Assembly (NCBI RefSeq): GCF_013307205.1
Contig: NZ_CP028940.1
Span: forward strand, 1,285,702 to 1,349,701
Length of the DNA stretch: 64,000 nt
Origin: Polynucleobacter arcticus
Lineage (GTDB): Bacteria > Pseudomonadota > Gammaproteobacteria > Burkholderiales > Burkholderiaceae
Direction: 5' to 3'
The notes beneath the pieces were generated by a model that saw only the letters and a list, made by a program, of their open reading frames with translations, made no database searches and was not told the DNA's origin. The position numbers were made by a program, and so were the translations under genes. Shown one piece after another: positions 26,046 through 33,927 of this stretch (within the stretch, counting starts at the first letter, position 1; every line of letters starts with the position of its first letter).

Positions 26046-26086
26046 CCTATCAAATTGATAGGTCTCCATAGTATATCAATTTGATA
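26046..26086. promoter_or_regulatory. Paired palindromic operators upstream of the DUF4258/HTH operon
   Basis: Two near-identical palindromes stand upstream of the operon: CCTATCAAATTGATAGG at 26046-26062 and TATCAATTTGATA at 26074-26086, centres 26 bases apart. They share the core TATCAA(A/T)TTGATA. This is the usual arrangement for cooperative autorepression by an HTH antitoxin. Confidence 0.7.
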
Positions 26087-26242
26087 GGTAAGGATCATAT
26101 ATTCCCAGCTAATTAAAGGCAGTGTTGCCTTGAGCAAGAAATCTTAAAGGTGTCAATAAACCCAATTAGATAGTGGGTAAGGCACTTTTGGCAAATACTT
26201 CATTCATAAGCCAGATCAATAATGCTGATTTCATTACCCACA

Positions 26243-27427
26243 TTAATACACGTTAGAAAACGATATACCGCCAATAGCTTTTCCGTAGGTAAAAAATGGA
26301 ATTGATGAGTTGTTGCTCTGATATGTGACATCAATACTGGGGCGCAATCCAAGAATGTAAAGATCCCTCTTGGTTACCGAAAAGAAGTATAGGCGTCCTG
26401 CATCTTGTCTCACCTGCCCCCACAGTGGGTCAGATTCCCAGTAATTTCTCTGTAGAGCTGAGGCCTTGATAGTTGCCTGCACATTCGTTGCATCATGAGC
26501 GAGTTGAGTGCCCAGCGTGGCATACATTCCATATGAGCTATAGGCTTGTTGAGTAGCAGTGGTTCTATCTATGCCCGCTTCAAGATAAGCGCTTATATTT
26601 CGCGTGATGTTGTGGTTGTAGAAGGCTGAAGTAAGAGCCTGCACACCACTTAAATAAGAATAAGTTGGGTAGTCAATAGTTCCGCCCTTCAAATTAAATC
26701 CGTAATAATCCTGATTTGTTGAGTTAAATACGAAGCGGGTAGATACATAGGGATAGTTGTAATAGGTGTAGCCACCGTAATACATAGTTTCAAAACCGAG
26801 TTTCACATCTTTGTAGTTGTAATCTTGCCATCGCTTAGTCACACTCGCATCGTAAGTTTGCTTGTTGTAGGCACTGGTTTGATAAGTTAGGGTGTTAGCT
26901 CCTAATTGGGCAAAATAGCCAGACCCAGTCCCAATCTCTCGCTCTGCTTGCACTCCAACATTTAAAGCTGTTTCTGTCTTAGCAGGCTGAGCTGGCTGAT
27001 AGCTCAATGTTTGACCCAAAATACTGACAGTTCTAGTGCTTGTGATGTATCCAGGATTTGAGTCCTGAAAAAGGCTTACGGTAAATCTGAAACTTTGTTG
27101 CTTCTGAATTTCACCCACATACCATTCCACCTTATCCCTAACAGTAATAGGGATAGATTCTGGTTTATTCAAAATATCAATAAATTGCACCTTGGCTTCA
27201 GATAAGCGTCCAGCAAGATACAGGCTCCTTGCCCACTCCAACTGAATACGAACCGCCTTAGTTTCTTGATATAGATCCCCAAATATTTGTGCTGCTAAGT
27301 TAGGGTTAGATCCCATGACTGCAATACCCTCTTCAAACCGTTGTTGGTATATTCGAGGAGTATTGGCTTGCGTATGGCCGACAAGAAAAAAGGCGCTCAT
27401 CACAAGCGCCTTGAACTTAATGTGCAT
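26243..27427 (-). CDS. Slam-type surface lipoprotein assembly modifier
   Basis: 394 residues. A signal peptide ends near VGHTQA. An N-terminal helical TPR-like part follows (GIAVMGSNPNLAAQIFGDLY, VRIQLEWARSLYLAGRLSEA). The rest, from about residue 130, is a DUF560-type barrel with alternating aromatic beta strands and a terminal strand TYGKAIGGISFSNVY ending in an aromatic residue, as outer-membrane barrels do. Slam proteins flip lipoproteins to the cell surface. The gene is nine bases after a lipoprotein gene that looks like its substrate. It is shorter than neisserial Slam (about 490 residues). Confidence 0.82.
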   Translation of the reverse strand: MHIKFKALVMSAFFLVGHTQANTPRIYQQRFEEGIAVMGSNPNLAAQIFGDLYQETKAVRIQLEWARSLYLAGRLSEAKVQFIDILNKPESIPITVRDKVEWYVGEIQKQQSFRFTVSLFQDSNPGYITSTRTVSILGQTLSYQPAQPAKTETALNVGVQAEREIGTGSGYFAQLGANTLTYQTSAYNKQTYDASVTKRWQDYNYKDVKLGFETMYYGGYTYYNYPYVSTRFVFNSTNQDYYGFNLKGGTIDYPTYSYLSGVQALTSAFYNHNITRNISAYLEAGIDRTTATQQAYSSYGMYATLGTQLAHDATNVQATIKASALQRNYWESDPLWGQVRQDAGRLYFFSVTKRDLYILGLRPSIDVTYQSNNSSIPFFTYGKAIGGISFSNVY

Positions 27428-27435
27428 GACTCTGA

Positions 27436-28407
27436 TTAACGTTTTCCTCCGAATCCACCTATTAAGGACTCCAATCCACTACCAGCTTTGACGGCGTATG
27501 TACCACCAATTTCCGTTGCAGTTGGACCATAGAACTTACCAATAGCGTTGCCGGTTAGCCCTGATCCAGCACCCGCAGCCGTTACTACTCCACTAAATGC
27601 ATTGGCACCAGCAGCATAGGTAAGAGTCCCCGACATATTTAAGTCACTTCTTGCAGTAAATGACGTAAAGTTATTGGTCGTGTTCGTGGTTGATGTTGAA
27701 AATCCAACCGCTCTTGTACCAAAGTTAACAGCAGCACTCATGTCGGCAATCGTAAAAGAAGAAGCCCCTGATGGAGCGACATAAAGGCCTCCAGCTGTAC
27801 CTACAAATGTAGCTATACCTGTTGCAGGCATTCCCGTTACTGGAGTAGCGCTACCAACCGATGCAGCACCAGCAGTTCCGTTACCCAAACCAGTCGCCGG
27901 ATCAATTCCATTGATCCAAACTCCATATGACTGATAGTTCCATCCACACGGATTAGAAGGGCACGGCTCTGCAAACAATCCAACTGCAGAACCATTGGCT
28001 TTTGCTGCAATATTCACGTCTCCTGCAAACGGCCCAACTGCCAGCGGCTCTATAAAATCGCCAGCAGATTTATCAAAAGTAATTGTTTGCCCCAAGCCGG
28101 AATTAATTGTTGCTGAATTAATTAAGCTTGATCCATAAGACAAGGTCATTGAGGCACCGCCAGAGGTTTGAGAGGCAGTGGAAATGGTACTTACTAGCCC
28201 TGTACTTGGATTATCGACATAAGAGACTTGGGAGGCATCTCCATAAGCTATTACAGTTGTATTTGGCTGTATAGAACTCCAACTGGTAAATGGCGTTACA
28301 GTTACTCCGCCGCTTGAGGATGATCCACCTCCACCCCCGCCGCCAGCACAAGCAGTGAGTGTTAAAGCAGCAATAGATATAGTTAATAAGCTGAAAGTTT
28401 TATTCAT
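27436..28407 (-). CDS. Surface lipoprotein, probable Slam substrate (TbpB-like barrel)
   Basis: About 323 residues. Signal peptide MNKTFSLLTISIAALTLTACAGGG with lipobox LTAC, then a glycine/serine linker. The C-terminal half has features of a transferrin-binding-protein-like barrel: repeated Gly-rich beta strands with TFVGTAGGLYVAPSG, NMSGTLTYAAGANAFSGVV and the ending KFYGPTATEIGGTYAV, a pattern common in Slam-dependent lipoproteins. The start at 28407 matches the signal peptide; the frame extends to 28449. The ligand is unknown. Confidence 0.8.
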   Translation of the reverse strand: MNKTFSLLTISIAALTLTACAGGGGGGGSSSSGGVTVTPFTSWSSIQPNTTVIAYGDASQVSYVDNPSTGLVSTISTASQTSGGASMTLSYGSSLINSATINSGLGQTITFDKSAGDFIEPLAVGPFAGDVNIAAKANGSAVGLFAEPCPSNPCGWNYQSYGVWINGIDPATGLGNGTAGAASVGSATPVTGMPATGIATFVGTAGGLYVAPSGASSFTIADMSAAVNFGTRAVGFSTSTTNTTNNFTSFTARSDLNMSGTLTYAAGANAFSGVVTAAGAGSGLTGNAIGKFYGPTATEIGGTYAVKAGSGLESLIGGFGGKR

Positions 28408-28531
28408 TTGTAGCCTAGATAAGGGAGTGGACAGAAATAAAGTTTGCATTTTTTACATCTGCATTTAAAGACCGAGTATCCATATCTAAACCAAGCAAAA
28501 CAATTAAAATCGAGACCTAAATTTATGCATA

Positions 28532-28897
28532 TTAAATGTGCATACTTTCATGAGATACATTGTTTTGCGTCCCACCAGACTCTAGTAGTCCATCTACCAA
28601 ATGAATAAGTTTGTCTGTAGCATTTACAAGCCGATGTCGCTTGTCGTGAACACCATTTGAAAGAACAATCCAACCATCATCGATCAGTAGATTGATATGT
28701 TTTCTGGTATTGAGGGTGCTCCTAATTGATCCAGTGCACAGCTCTTTGATTGTGAGATTTCTATTCTCTAAGTGCGCCTTCAACACATCAAGGATCAAAT
28801 CGTAGGTAATTAATGCATGTCCGGAATACAGTTTCTTATCCAACACTTCTCTAAGTTCTATCAGTTTATTTATATTTTTAATATGCACTTTTTCCAT
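28532..28897 (-). CDS. Winged-helix (MarR/ArsR-like) regulator
   Basis: 121 residues. A helix-turn-helix-like stretch is NLTIKELCTGSIRSTLNTRKHINLLIDDGWI (about residues 50-80), and the wing may be VLSNGVHDKRHRLVNATDKL. It is 125 bases upstream of the Slam/lipoprotein genes in the same direction and may control them. No close family is named with confidence. A 16-bp palindrome lies 66 bases upstream of its start. Confidence 0.6.
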   Translation of the reverse strand: MEKVHIKNINKLIELREVLDKKLYSGHALITYDLILDVLKAHLENRNLTIKELCTGSIRSTLNTRKHINLLIDDGWIVLSNGVHDKRHRLVNATDKLIHLVDGLLESGGTQNNVSHESMHI

Positions 28898-28962
28898 CCG
28901 TCTATATATAAAGACTGTTTATAAAAAAATCTATAAAAGAAATAGAATGAAAGTTAAGCAAT

Positions 28963-28978
28963 TAACTATGCATAGTTA
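28963..28978. promoter_or_regulatory. Perfect 16-bp palindrome TAACTATG/CATAGTTA
   Basis: A perfect palindrome 66 bases upstream of the winged-helix gene (start 28897). It is a plausible operator for that regulator. A second copy was not seen. Confidence 0.45.
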
Positions 28979-29030
28979 CGTTATCTACTTCCCATTGGCT
29001 TTCTGGGTTTGAGTAGATTAGTAAGTTGAT

Positions 29031-29047
29031 AGCTCATCAACTGAGCT
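29031..29047. promoter_or_regulatory. Inverted-repeat operator, copy 5
   Basis: AGCTCA-TCAAC-TGAGCT, 30 bases before a LexA box. The nearest gene starts are 28897 (minus, 133 bases away) and 29427 (plus, 379 bases away), so the target is uncertain; a 34-codon frame at 29117-29221 without a ribosome-binding site lies just downstream. Confidence 0.5.
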
Positions 29048-29076
29048 TACTGAAAACAAGTTCAAATATTTATAAA

Positions 29077-29096
29077 TACTGTGTTTATATACAGTA
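29077..29096. promoter_or_regulatory. LexA (SOS) box
   Basis: TACTGTGTTTATATACAGTA matches the proteobacterial LexA consensus CTG-N10-CAG with the extended TA flanks, as does the umuDC box at 37692. No recognised SOS gene follows. The MNT-HEPN pair starts 330 bases downstream, and the winged-helix gene is 180 bases away on the other side. Confidence 0.75.
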
Positions 29097-29390
29097 TCAC
29101 AATAAATAATTTATTCATGTGCTCGAAGTGCGTTCAAAAATTTTCTACGAAGAAAAGCAAAGTCATTGCAACTCGAAGTTTGATTACATCTAATACTTTG
29201 AATTGGTCATGGATAAGTTGAAACATGGCTCTAGTCAATGGGCCACAGCATTAGATTGAAATGAAATCTATTTATGATTTATGGCACGCAGAACTTAAGC
29301 TTGGGGTTGAGCTCGTCTACCCTCTCCAATAGATTTGATATATGTCTATTGCCTATAGAGCAACGATTGCTGCCTATTTGTATTAGATAT

Positions 29391-29426
29391 TGCTATTTTT
29401 TAGCACAATCATGCTACTATTTAGCA
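29391..29426. promoter_or_regulatory. Two phased inverted repeats abutting the MNT start codon
   Basis: TGCTATTTTTTAGCA (29391-29405) and TGCTACTATTTAGCA (29412-29426), each with TGCTA/TAGCA arms, start 21 bases apart, two helical turns. The second ends directly before the ATG at 29427, leaving no room for a ribosome-binding site. This fits an autoregulatory operator and possibly leaderless translation. Confidence 0.6.
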
Positions 29427-30002
29427 ATGTCTCTATCAAGCGCTCTTTTCTCACCCAGTCAAAGCCTAGTTCTAGGGTGGATCTTTGGTCACCCGGAACG
29501 AGAATTCCATCTTAGTGAATTATTACGCCTAACTAAATTAAGTAGCGCATCACTTCAGAGGGAGCTAAACCGACTTTCAGAAAGTGGGATTATTAATTCA
29601 TCAAAGCTTGGAAACTTGAGAATCTTTAAAGCTAATCAAAGCTCACCTGTTTACAAAGAACTTCATAGTCTCGTAAAGAAAACATTAGGCGTTGATCATG
29701 AAATCAATGTTGCATTAGCATCTTTGCATCAAGACTTACAGCACGCATTGATCTACGGTTCGGTAGCTAAAAATACCGATACAGCAAGTAGTGATATTGA
29801 CCTTCTCTTAGTCGGAAAAAATTTACGTCTTAGTAAAATATTGGATCTACTCACTCCAGTTGAACATAAGTTAGGACGAAAAATTAATCCCACCTGCTAC
29901 ACACTAAAAGAGTTTGAAAATCGTCGCGCAGAACGAAATTCATTTGTTAATAAAGTTTTAGGACTAGCTACTATCTCCGTGTATGGTACCTCAATTGACT
30001 AA
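29427..30002 (+). CDS. Winged-helix MNT nucleotidyltransferase (antitoxin-like)
   Basis: 191 residues. The N-terminus is a winged helix (EREFHLSELLRLTKLSSASL, QRELNRLSESGIINSSKLGN), and the C-terminal minimal nucleotidyltransferase shows LIYGSVAKNTDTASSDIDLLLVG, the GSx10-DxD active site. MNT partners modify (AMPylate) HEPN toxins and so neutralise them. The start at 29427 matches the start of the winged-helix domain; an upstream ATG at 29274 adds a stretch with no domain character. The HEPN gene overlaps its end by 20 bases. The fused DNA-binding domain would allow autoregulation through the repeats directly upstream. Confidence 0.82.
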   Translation: MSLSSALFSPSQSLVLGWIFGHPEREFHLSELLRLTKLSSASLQRELNRLSESGIINSSKLGNLRIFKANQSSPVYKELHSLVKKTLGVDHEINVALASLHQDLQHALIYGSVAKNTDTASSDIDLLLVGKNLRLSKILDLLTPVEHKLGRKINPTCYTLKEFENRRAERNSFVNKVLGLATISVYGTSID

Positions 30003-30417
30003 TAAAAATTTAGATAATTTAGTCAAAATTGGTCAACTTAAATCAGAACCTTCTGAAGGAATTGAAATACTGAGGATGCTTGAGATTGCCTATAGACGTT
30101 TGCTAGACTCCGGAATCGCGGAAGTGTCTATAGAGGGTCGATTTACGTCTGCCTATAATGCTGCTCATGGTGCGGCACTTGCTGCCCTGCGCTGGCATGG
30201 ATATAGAAGTGAAAATCGATTTATGGTGTTTCAATGTCTCGGCGACACGCTAGGCTGGCCAACTAATAAATGGCGAGTTTTTGATGCAGTTCATCAAAAG
30301 CGCAATTTGGCTGAGTACGAAGGCTATTTAGAGATTGAAGAGTCAACCATTGACGAGTTACGCGACCTAACAGCATCTTTGATTAAGGATGTTATGGTGC
30401 TCGTCAAGGCACAATAG
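29983..30417 (+). CDS. HEPN-domain protein (toxin-like partner)
   Basis: 144 residues, all helical. HEPN features are the long helix FTSAYNAAHGAALAALRWHG and the RN-x3-Y motif in VHQKRNLAEYEGYLEI (about residue 108), a variant of the RX4-6H active site of HEPN RNases. Paired with an MNT gene, it likely forms a two-component toxin-antitoxin unit. With Tyr in place of His it could be RNase-active in the COG1895/2250 style or not; this is undecidable here. Confidence 0.78.
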   Translation: MVPQLTNKNLDNLVKIGQLKSEPSEGIEILRMLEIAYRRLLDSGIAEVSIEGRFTSAYNAAHGAALAALRWHGYRSENRFMVFQCLGDTLGWPTNKWRVFDAVHQKRNLAEYEGYLEIEESTIDELRDLTASLIKDVMVLVKAQ

Positions 30418-30450
30418 CTACCTAACCAAACGCTACCTAAAGAAGCCCTC

Positions 30451-31107
30451 ATGCCCCAAGCCATTATTTTTGATGTAGAAGCAACCGATAAGAACGATGC
30501 CGTCATCATTGAAGCGGCTTCTTTAGATGTGACCTCTATTAATCCATTGGCTGTTGGCAATCCTTGGGTGCAACGTTACAACCCTGGTAAACCGATTAGC
30601 TTGGGTGCTTTAGCCACCCATCACATCCTTGATGAGGAGCTGGTTAACTGTCCCGCCAGTAGCTCATTTAGATTACCTGCTGGCACCAAGTACATCATTG
30701 GTCATAGTGTAGATTTTGACTGGGAGGCTATTGGCAAACCTGAAGTGAAACGTATTTGCACACTTGCTCTTGCCCGTAGTCTTTGGCCTCATTTAGATAG
30801 CCATACACAAAGTGCCCTACTCTATTACTTTGAACGCGCTACTGCTCGCGATCAATTACGTGATGCGCATAGCGCATTAGCCGATGTGTGGATCTGCTCC
30901 AAAATTCTTGGGCAGATTATTGAGAAGCTTCACCCTGCTTCTCTAGATGCTTTATGGGAAATGTCTGAGAAAGCCCGAATTCCGACGATCATGCCTTTTG
31001 GCAAGCATAAGGGTGAGTTAATCAGCCAGGTGCCATCAGACTATAAGCAATGGATGCTACGTCAGGACAACGTCTCCGAATACCTTCGCAAGGCCCTGCA
31101 GGCCTAA
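30451..31107 (+). CDS. ExoX-like 3'-5' exonuclease with C-terminal DUF3820
   Basis: 218 residues. The DEDD-type exonuclease core has AIIFDVEATDKNDAVIIEAA (motif I DxE), IGHSVDFDWEAIG (motif II) and LRDAHSALADVWICSKIL (motif III with H). The C-terminus IMPFGKHKGELISQVPSDYK is a DUF3820 module common in such exonucleases. It acts on DNA 3' ends in repair. It starts 33 bases after the HEPN gene but is probably chromosomal background rather than part of that pair. Confidence 0.85.
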   Translation: MPQAIIFDVEATDKNDAVIIEAASLDVTSINPLAVGNPWVQRYNPGKPISLGALATHHILDEELVNCPASSSFRLPAGTKYIIGHSVDFDWEAIGKPEVKRICTLALARSLWPHLDSHTQSALLYYFERATARDQLRDAHSALADVWICSKILGQIIEKLHPASLDALWEMSEKARIPTIMPFGKHKGELISQVPSDYKQWMLRQDNVSEYLRKALQA

Positions 31108-31131
31108 TTTTTGTTTAACTCTGATTTTGTT

Positions 31132-31674
31132 TTAATGCTGCTTATGTGCTGAGGTCACTAGCTTTTCTGTATAGGCAATCGCTACAGCTGACAACACAAA
31201 GGTAATGTGGATTAAGGTTTGCCACATGAGAGTCTTTTCATCATAAGAGGCTGCGTTGATAAAAGTCTTCAGCAAATGGATTGATGAGATACCAATGATG
31301 GCGGTTGCTAGCTTTACCTTGAGTACGCCGGCATTGACATGCGATAGCCACTCAGGTTGATCTGGATGGTTCTCTAATTCCAAACGAGATACAAAGGTTT
31401 CCCATCCACCAACGATCACCATCACCAGCAGGTTAGAGATCATTACGACATCGATCAATCCTAGGACCACCAGCATTAGCGCGGTTTCAGTCATCGACTT
31501 ATCCGCCATCATGCTAATGAGATGAACCAACTCTAACCAAAACTGCCAAACATAGACACCTTGGGCAACAATCAGGCCAATATAAAGTGGCGCCTGTAAC
31601 CAGCGGGACATAAATATCCAGCGTGGTAATGGTCGTAATTTTTTATCGAGGTAGGTTTGCTTATCTTCAGTCAT
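31132..31674 (-). CDS. YqhA-family (TIGR00645) inner-membrane protein
   Basis: 180 residues with four likely membrane segments: [60 protein letters not shown] and [20 protein letters not shown]. The pattern [20 protein letters not shown] is characteristic of the YqhA family. Function is unknown. It follows the metal-permease gene by 19 bases in the same direction and may be cotranscribed. Confidence 0.85.
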   Translation of the reverse strand: MTEDKQTYLDKKLRPLPRWIFMSRWLQAPLYIGLIVAQGVYVWQFWLELVHLISMMADKSMTETALMLVVLGLIDVVMISNLLVMVIVGGWETFVSRLELENHPDQPEWLSHVNAGVLKVKLATAIIGISSIHLLKTFINAASYDEKTLMWQTLIHITFVLSAVAIAYTEKLVTSAHKQH

Positions 31675-31693
31675 GTTGGAATTTTATCCATTT

Positions 31694-32989
31694 TTATGAC
31701 TTTCCCATGACATCAATGCGCCCATCTAATGTAGGGGAATTATCTTTTTTTCTCTTGAAAGCTGCCCAGCACAGGAACAGTAAAGCTAGAGAGGTTATGG
31801 CTGCAGGCCACCTCAATCGCTCGCGAGCCCTAGACCGGACCTCACGCATCACAAATGTTTCACCTTTAATCATTTCATTATAAGACTGTTGAAACGATGA
31901 AATCTTTTGCACCAAGAAGTCATCAGTCTCAGTATTCTCATAACGATTGCGCGCCTCCATCTCACCAAGACGATTGAGCTCCGCTGTGTATCGAGTAATA
32001 TACCGCTGGGCATCCTCGTGCATTAATTTTTCATTCATGGTGAAGTAAGTATTACGAATGCCAGGAACATATCTTTCAACAGAGTCTAATAGGGGCTGAT
32101 CAGCCCTCGGATTTATCGCAAGCCATCCAAGCGATGCAGCAAGCAAGAGCAGTAATCCCAAGGCACCAGCCCTGAGCAATGATGCTGCCCCAAGACCACT
32201 CTTGCGGCAGACATATCCTAAGAGGAAAAGTATCAAGAGCAATCCAAACGCGCAAACAATGGTTGCACCTGTTGATGTATCTAGCCAGTAAGATGCCAAT
32301 AAGCCAATTAAAGCAGCAAGGCAACCGACCATAAATCCATATAGCCATTGACGTATCGTGTCTCGCGCCAAGAGGAGGCCGATCAGTGCAGGAATAATCA
32401 AAAATGAAAATACTAGCAACACACCTGCAATTGCAACAGAGCTCGTAACAACCAGACCAAACGCTGAATAAAAAATAAGGTCTACCACCCACCCTTTTGC
32501 ACCACCTACTTGCAGCCATTGTTTTTTAGTGGCAATGGCTAATAAGCTTCCAATCACAACATAGAGTGCTATGACGCCATAAAGATCGTTGATATCTACC
32601 GTCAGAACACTTCCAGTGAGGATTTGCTTTAAGTGCTCCGCACCCTGAGGAGCTCTTTCAATTAAAAGAATCGCTGCTGCTGCAGAAACGATATACAACA
32701 CTCCAACCAAAGCTTCTGCAGGAATTTTTTCTGGAGCAAAGCGTACAAGAGATAGAAGCAGCGCAGCCGATAAGGCAAACCCCAGAGACCAACTATAAGC
32801 ACCTAGTGACTGAGGAAGATGCCCCTGCATAAATGCTACTGTCGCCCCAAGTGCAGCGCATTGCGCTAGCGCTAAATCAACAAAGACGACATTTTTCTTT
32901 AAAACATGTAAGCCAAATTGGCAATGTATTGCAACCAATATGACGCATGCAAAAAATGGTACCGCCAGTAACCCTAATAAATCAGTCAT
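31694..32989 (-). CDS. Metal ABC transporter permease (ZnuB/MntB-like) with extra C-terminal domain
   Basis: 431 residues. The first 280 hold the usual multi-helix metal permease core, with LVFSFLIIPALIGLLLARDTI as the conserved cytoplasmic coupling region. The last 150 add a soluble charged segment (RYITRYTAELNRLGEMEARN, long helix) and a final membrane helix (WPAAITSLALLFLCWAAFKR). This extension is unusual. The gene overlaps the binding-protein gene by four bases. No ATPase gene lies within the operon. Confidence 0.82.
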   Translation of the reverse strand: MTDLLGLLAVPFFACVILVAIHCQFGLHVLKKNVVFVDLALAQCAALGATVAFMQGHLPQSLGAYSWSLGFALSAALLLSLVRFAPEKIPAEALVGVLYIVSAAAAILLIERAPQGAEHLKQILTGSVLTVDINDLYGVIALYVVIGSLLAIATKKQWLQVGGAKGWVVDLIFYSAFGLVVTSSVAIAGVLLVFSFLIIPALIGLLLARDTIRQWLYGFMVGCLAALIGLLASYWLDTSTGATIVCAFGLLLILFLLGYVCRKSGLGAASLLRAGALGLLLLLAASLGWLAINPRADQPLLDSVERYVPGIRNTYFTMNEKLMHEDAQRYITRYTAELNRLGEMEARNRYENTETDDFLVQKISSFQQSYNEMIKGETFVMREVRSRARERLRWPAAITSLALLFLCWAAFKRKKDNSPTLDGRIDVMGKS

Positions 32990-33927
32990 TTCGAATTCTT
33001 ATTAAATGCAGCTAGTAAGTTTTTAATATTGTTATCCATCATTTGGATATAGCTCTTTGCACCATCATCTCCAACAGAAGTACTCAATACAGCGATTTGC
33101 GCTCCCAATTTTTTTACCAAGAAATTAACCTCGCGATTAGGTTCTTGTGGACGCTTCACAATCACATGAATCTTTTCTGAGCCCATCTTAGTAAGAAGGC
33201 GGGATAACTCAGCAGCACTTGGAGATACTCCAGGCCGCGACTCAACGGTCCCTGCAAAGTTGAGACGAAAGCGTCTAGCAAGGTAGGGCCAATTGTTATG
33301 GTAGGTCAGTAGTGGCTTGCCCCTCAGAGGCTCAAGCTTCTCCTGCCACTCTAGGGTCTTGCGATCTAAGCTCGCCAGAAAATCAATTCTTTGCTTCTCA
33401 TAATATTTTGCATTGGGTACATCAATACGTGCCAATGCTTCTACGATATTTCCGGTAATGACAGCGGCATTATTAGGATCAAGCCAGTAATGCGGATTGC
33501 CAGCTCCATGGGCATGGCCACCGCCGCCTATGCCTCCCCCCTTTACCTCCAAAAGAACAATCGCATTGGATGCATCAACATAAGCCGCTCCACCCTTAAC
33601 TAGCTCAGGCCTGCCAGTTTGGCGCAATATGCGATCCAACCATAGGTCATAATCCAAGCCTACTCGGACAACTAGGTTTGCAGTCTTTAGGCGATCTAGG
33701 TCTTGAGGTTTAGGCGCGTAGTCTTCTGCCTCGGCACCTGGCAATACCATAGATATCGCCTGAACCTTATCGCCGCCAACATACTCTACAAAGCTCTTTA
33801 AATCTGTGGTCGTAGTCACGACCTTAATTACGGCAAATGCCGCACTACTCATGCAAGTAGCACTGATCAAAACACCAATAAAAAAGGCGCGAAAGATTAC
33901 TCTCTCGCGCCTGAACTTAAAAATCAT
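32986..33927 (-). CDS. Metal-binding ABC solute-binding protein (ZnuA/TroA cluster)
   Basis: 313 residues with a signal peptide ending near SSAAFA. Cluster A-I features are VTTTTDLKSFVEYVGGDKVQ, a predicted metal-site histidine-rich loop GGGGHAHGAGNPHYWLDPNN, LLTYHNNWPYLARRF and the glycine-rich tail. It delivers zinc or manganese to the permease. The start overlaps the formamidase-like gene by four bases. The ion cannot be told from sequence alone, though the His-rich loop favours zinc. Confidence 0.85.
   Translation of the reverse strand: MIFKFRRERVIFRAFFIGVLISATCMSSAAFAVIKVVTTTTDLKSFVEYVGGDKVQAISMVLPGAEAEDYAPKPQDLDRLKTANLVVRVGLDYDLWLDRILRQTGRPELVKGGAAYVDASNAIVLLEVKGGGIGGGGHAHGAGNPHYWLDPNNAAVITGNIVEALARIDVPNAKYYEKQRIDFLASLDRKTLEWQEKLEPLRGKPLLTYHNNWPYLARRFRLNFAGTVESRPGVSPSAAELSRLLTKMGSEKIHVIVKRPQEPNREVNFLVKKLGAQIAVLSTSVGDDGAKSYIQMMDNNIKNLLAAFNKNSK

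Noticed and set aside
29117..29221. 34-codon frame after the LexA box as a gene
   Set aside because: No ribosome-binding site and no recognisable features; kept only as a possibility in the SOS finding.
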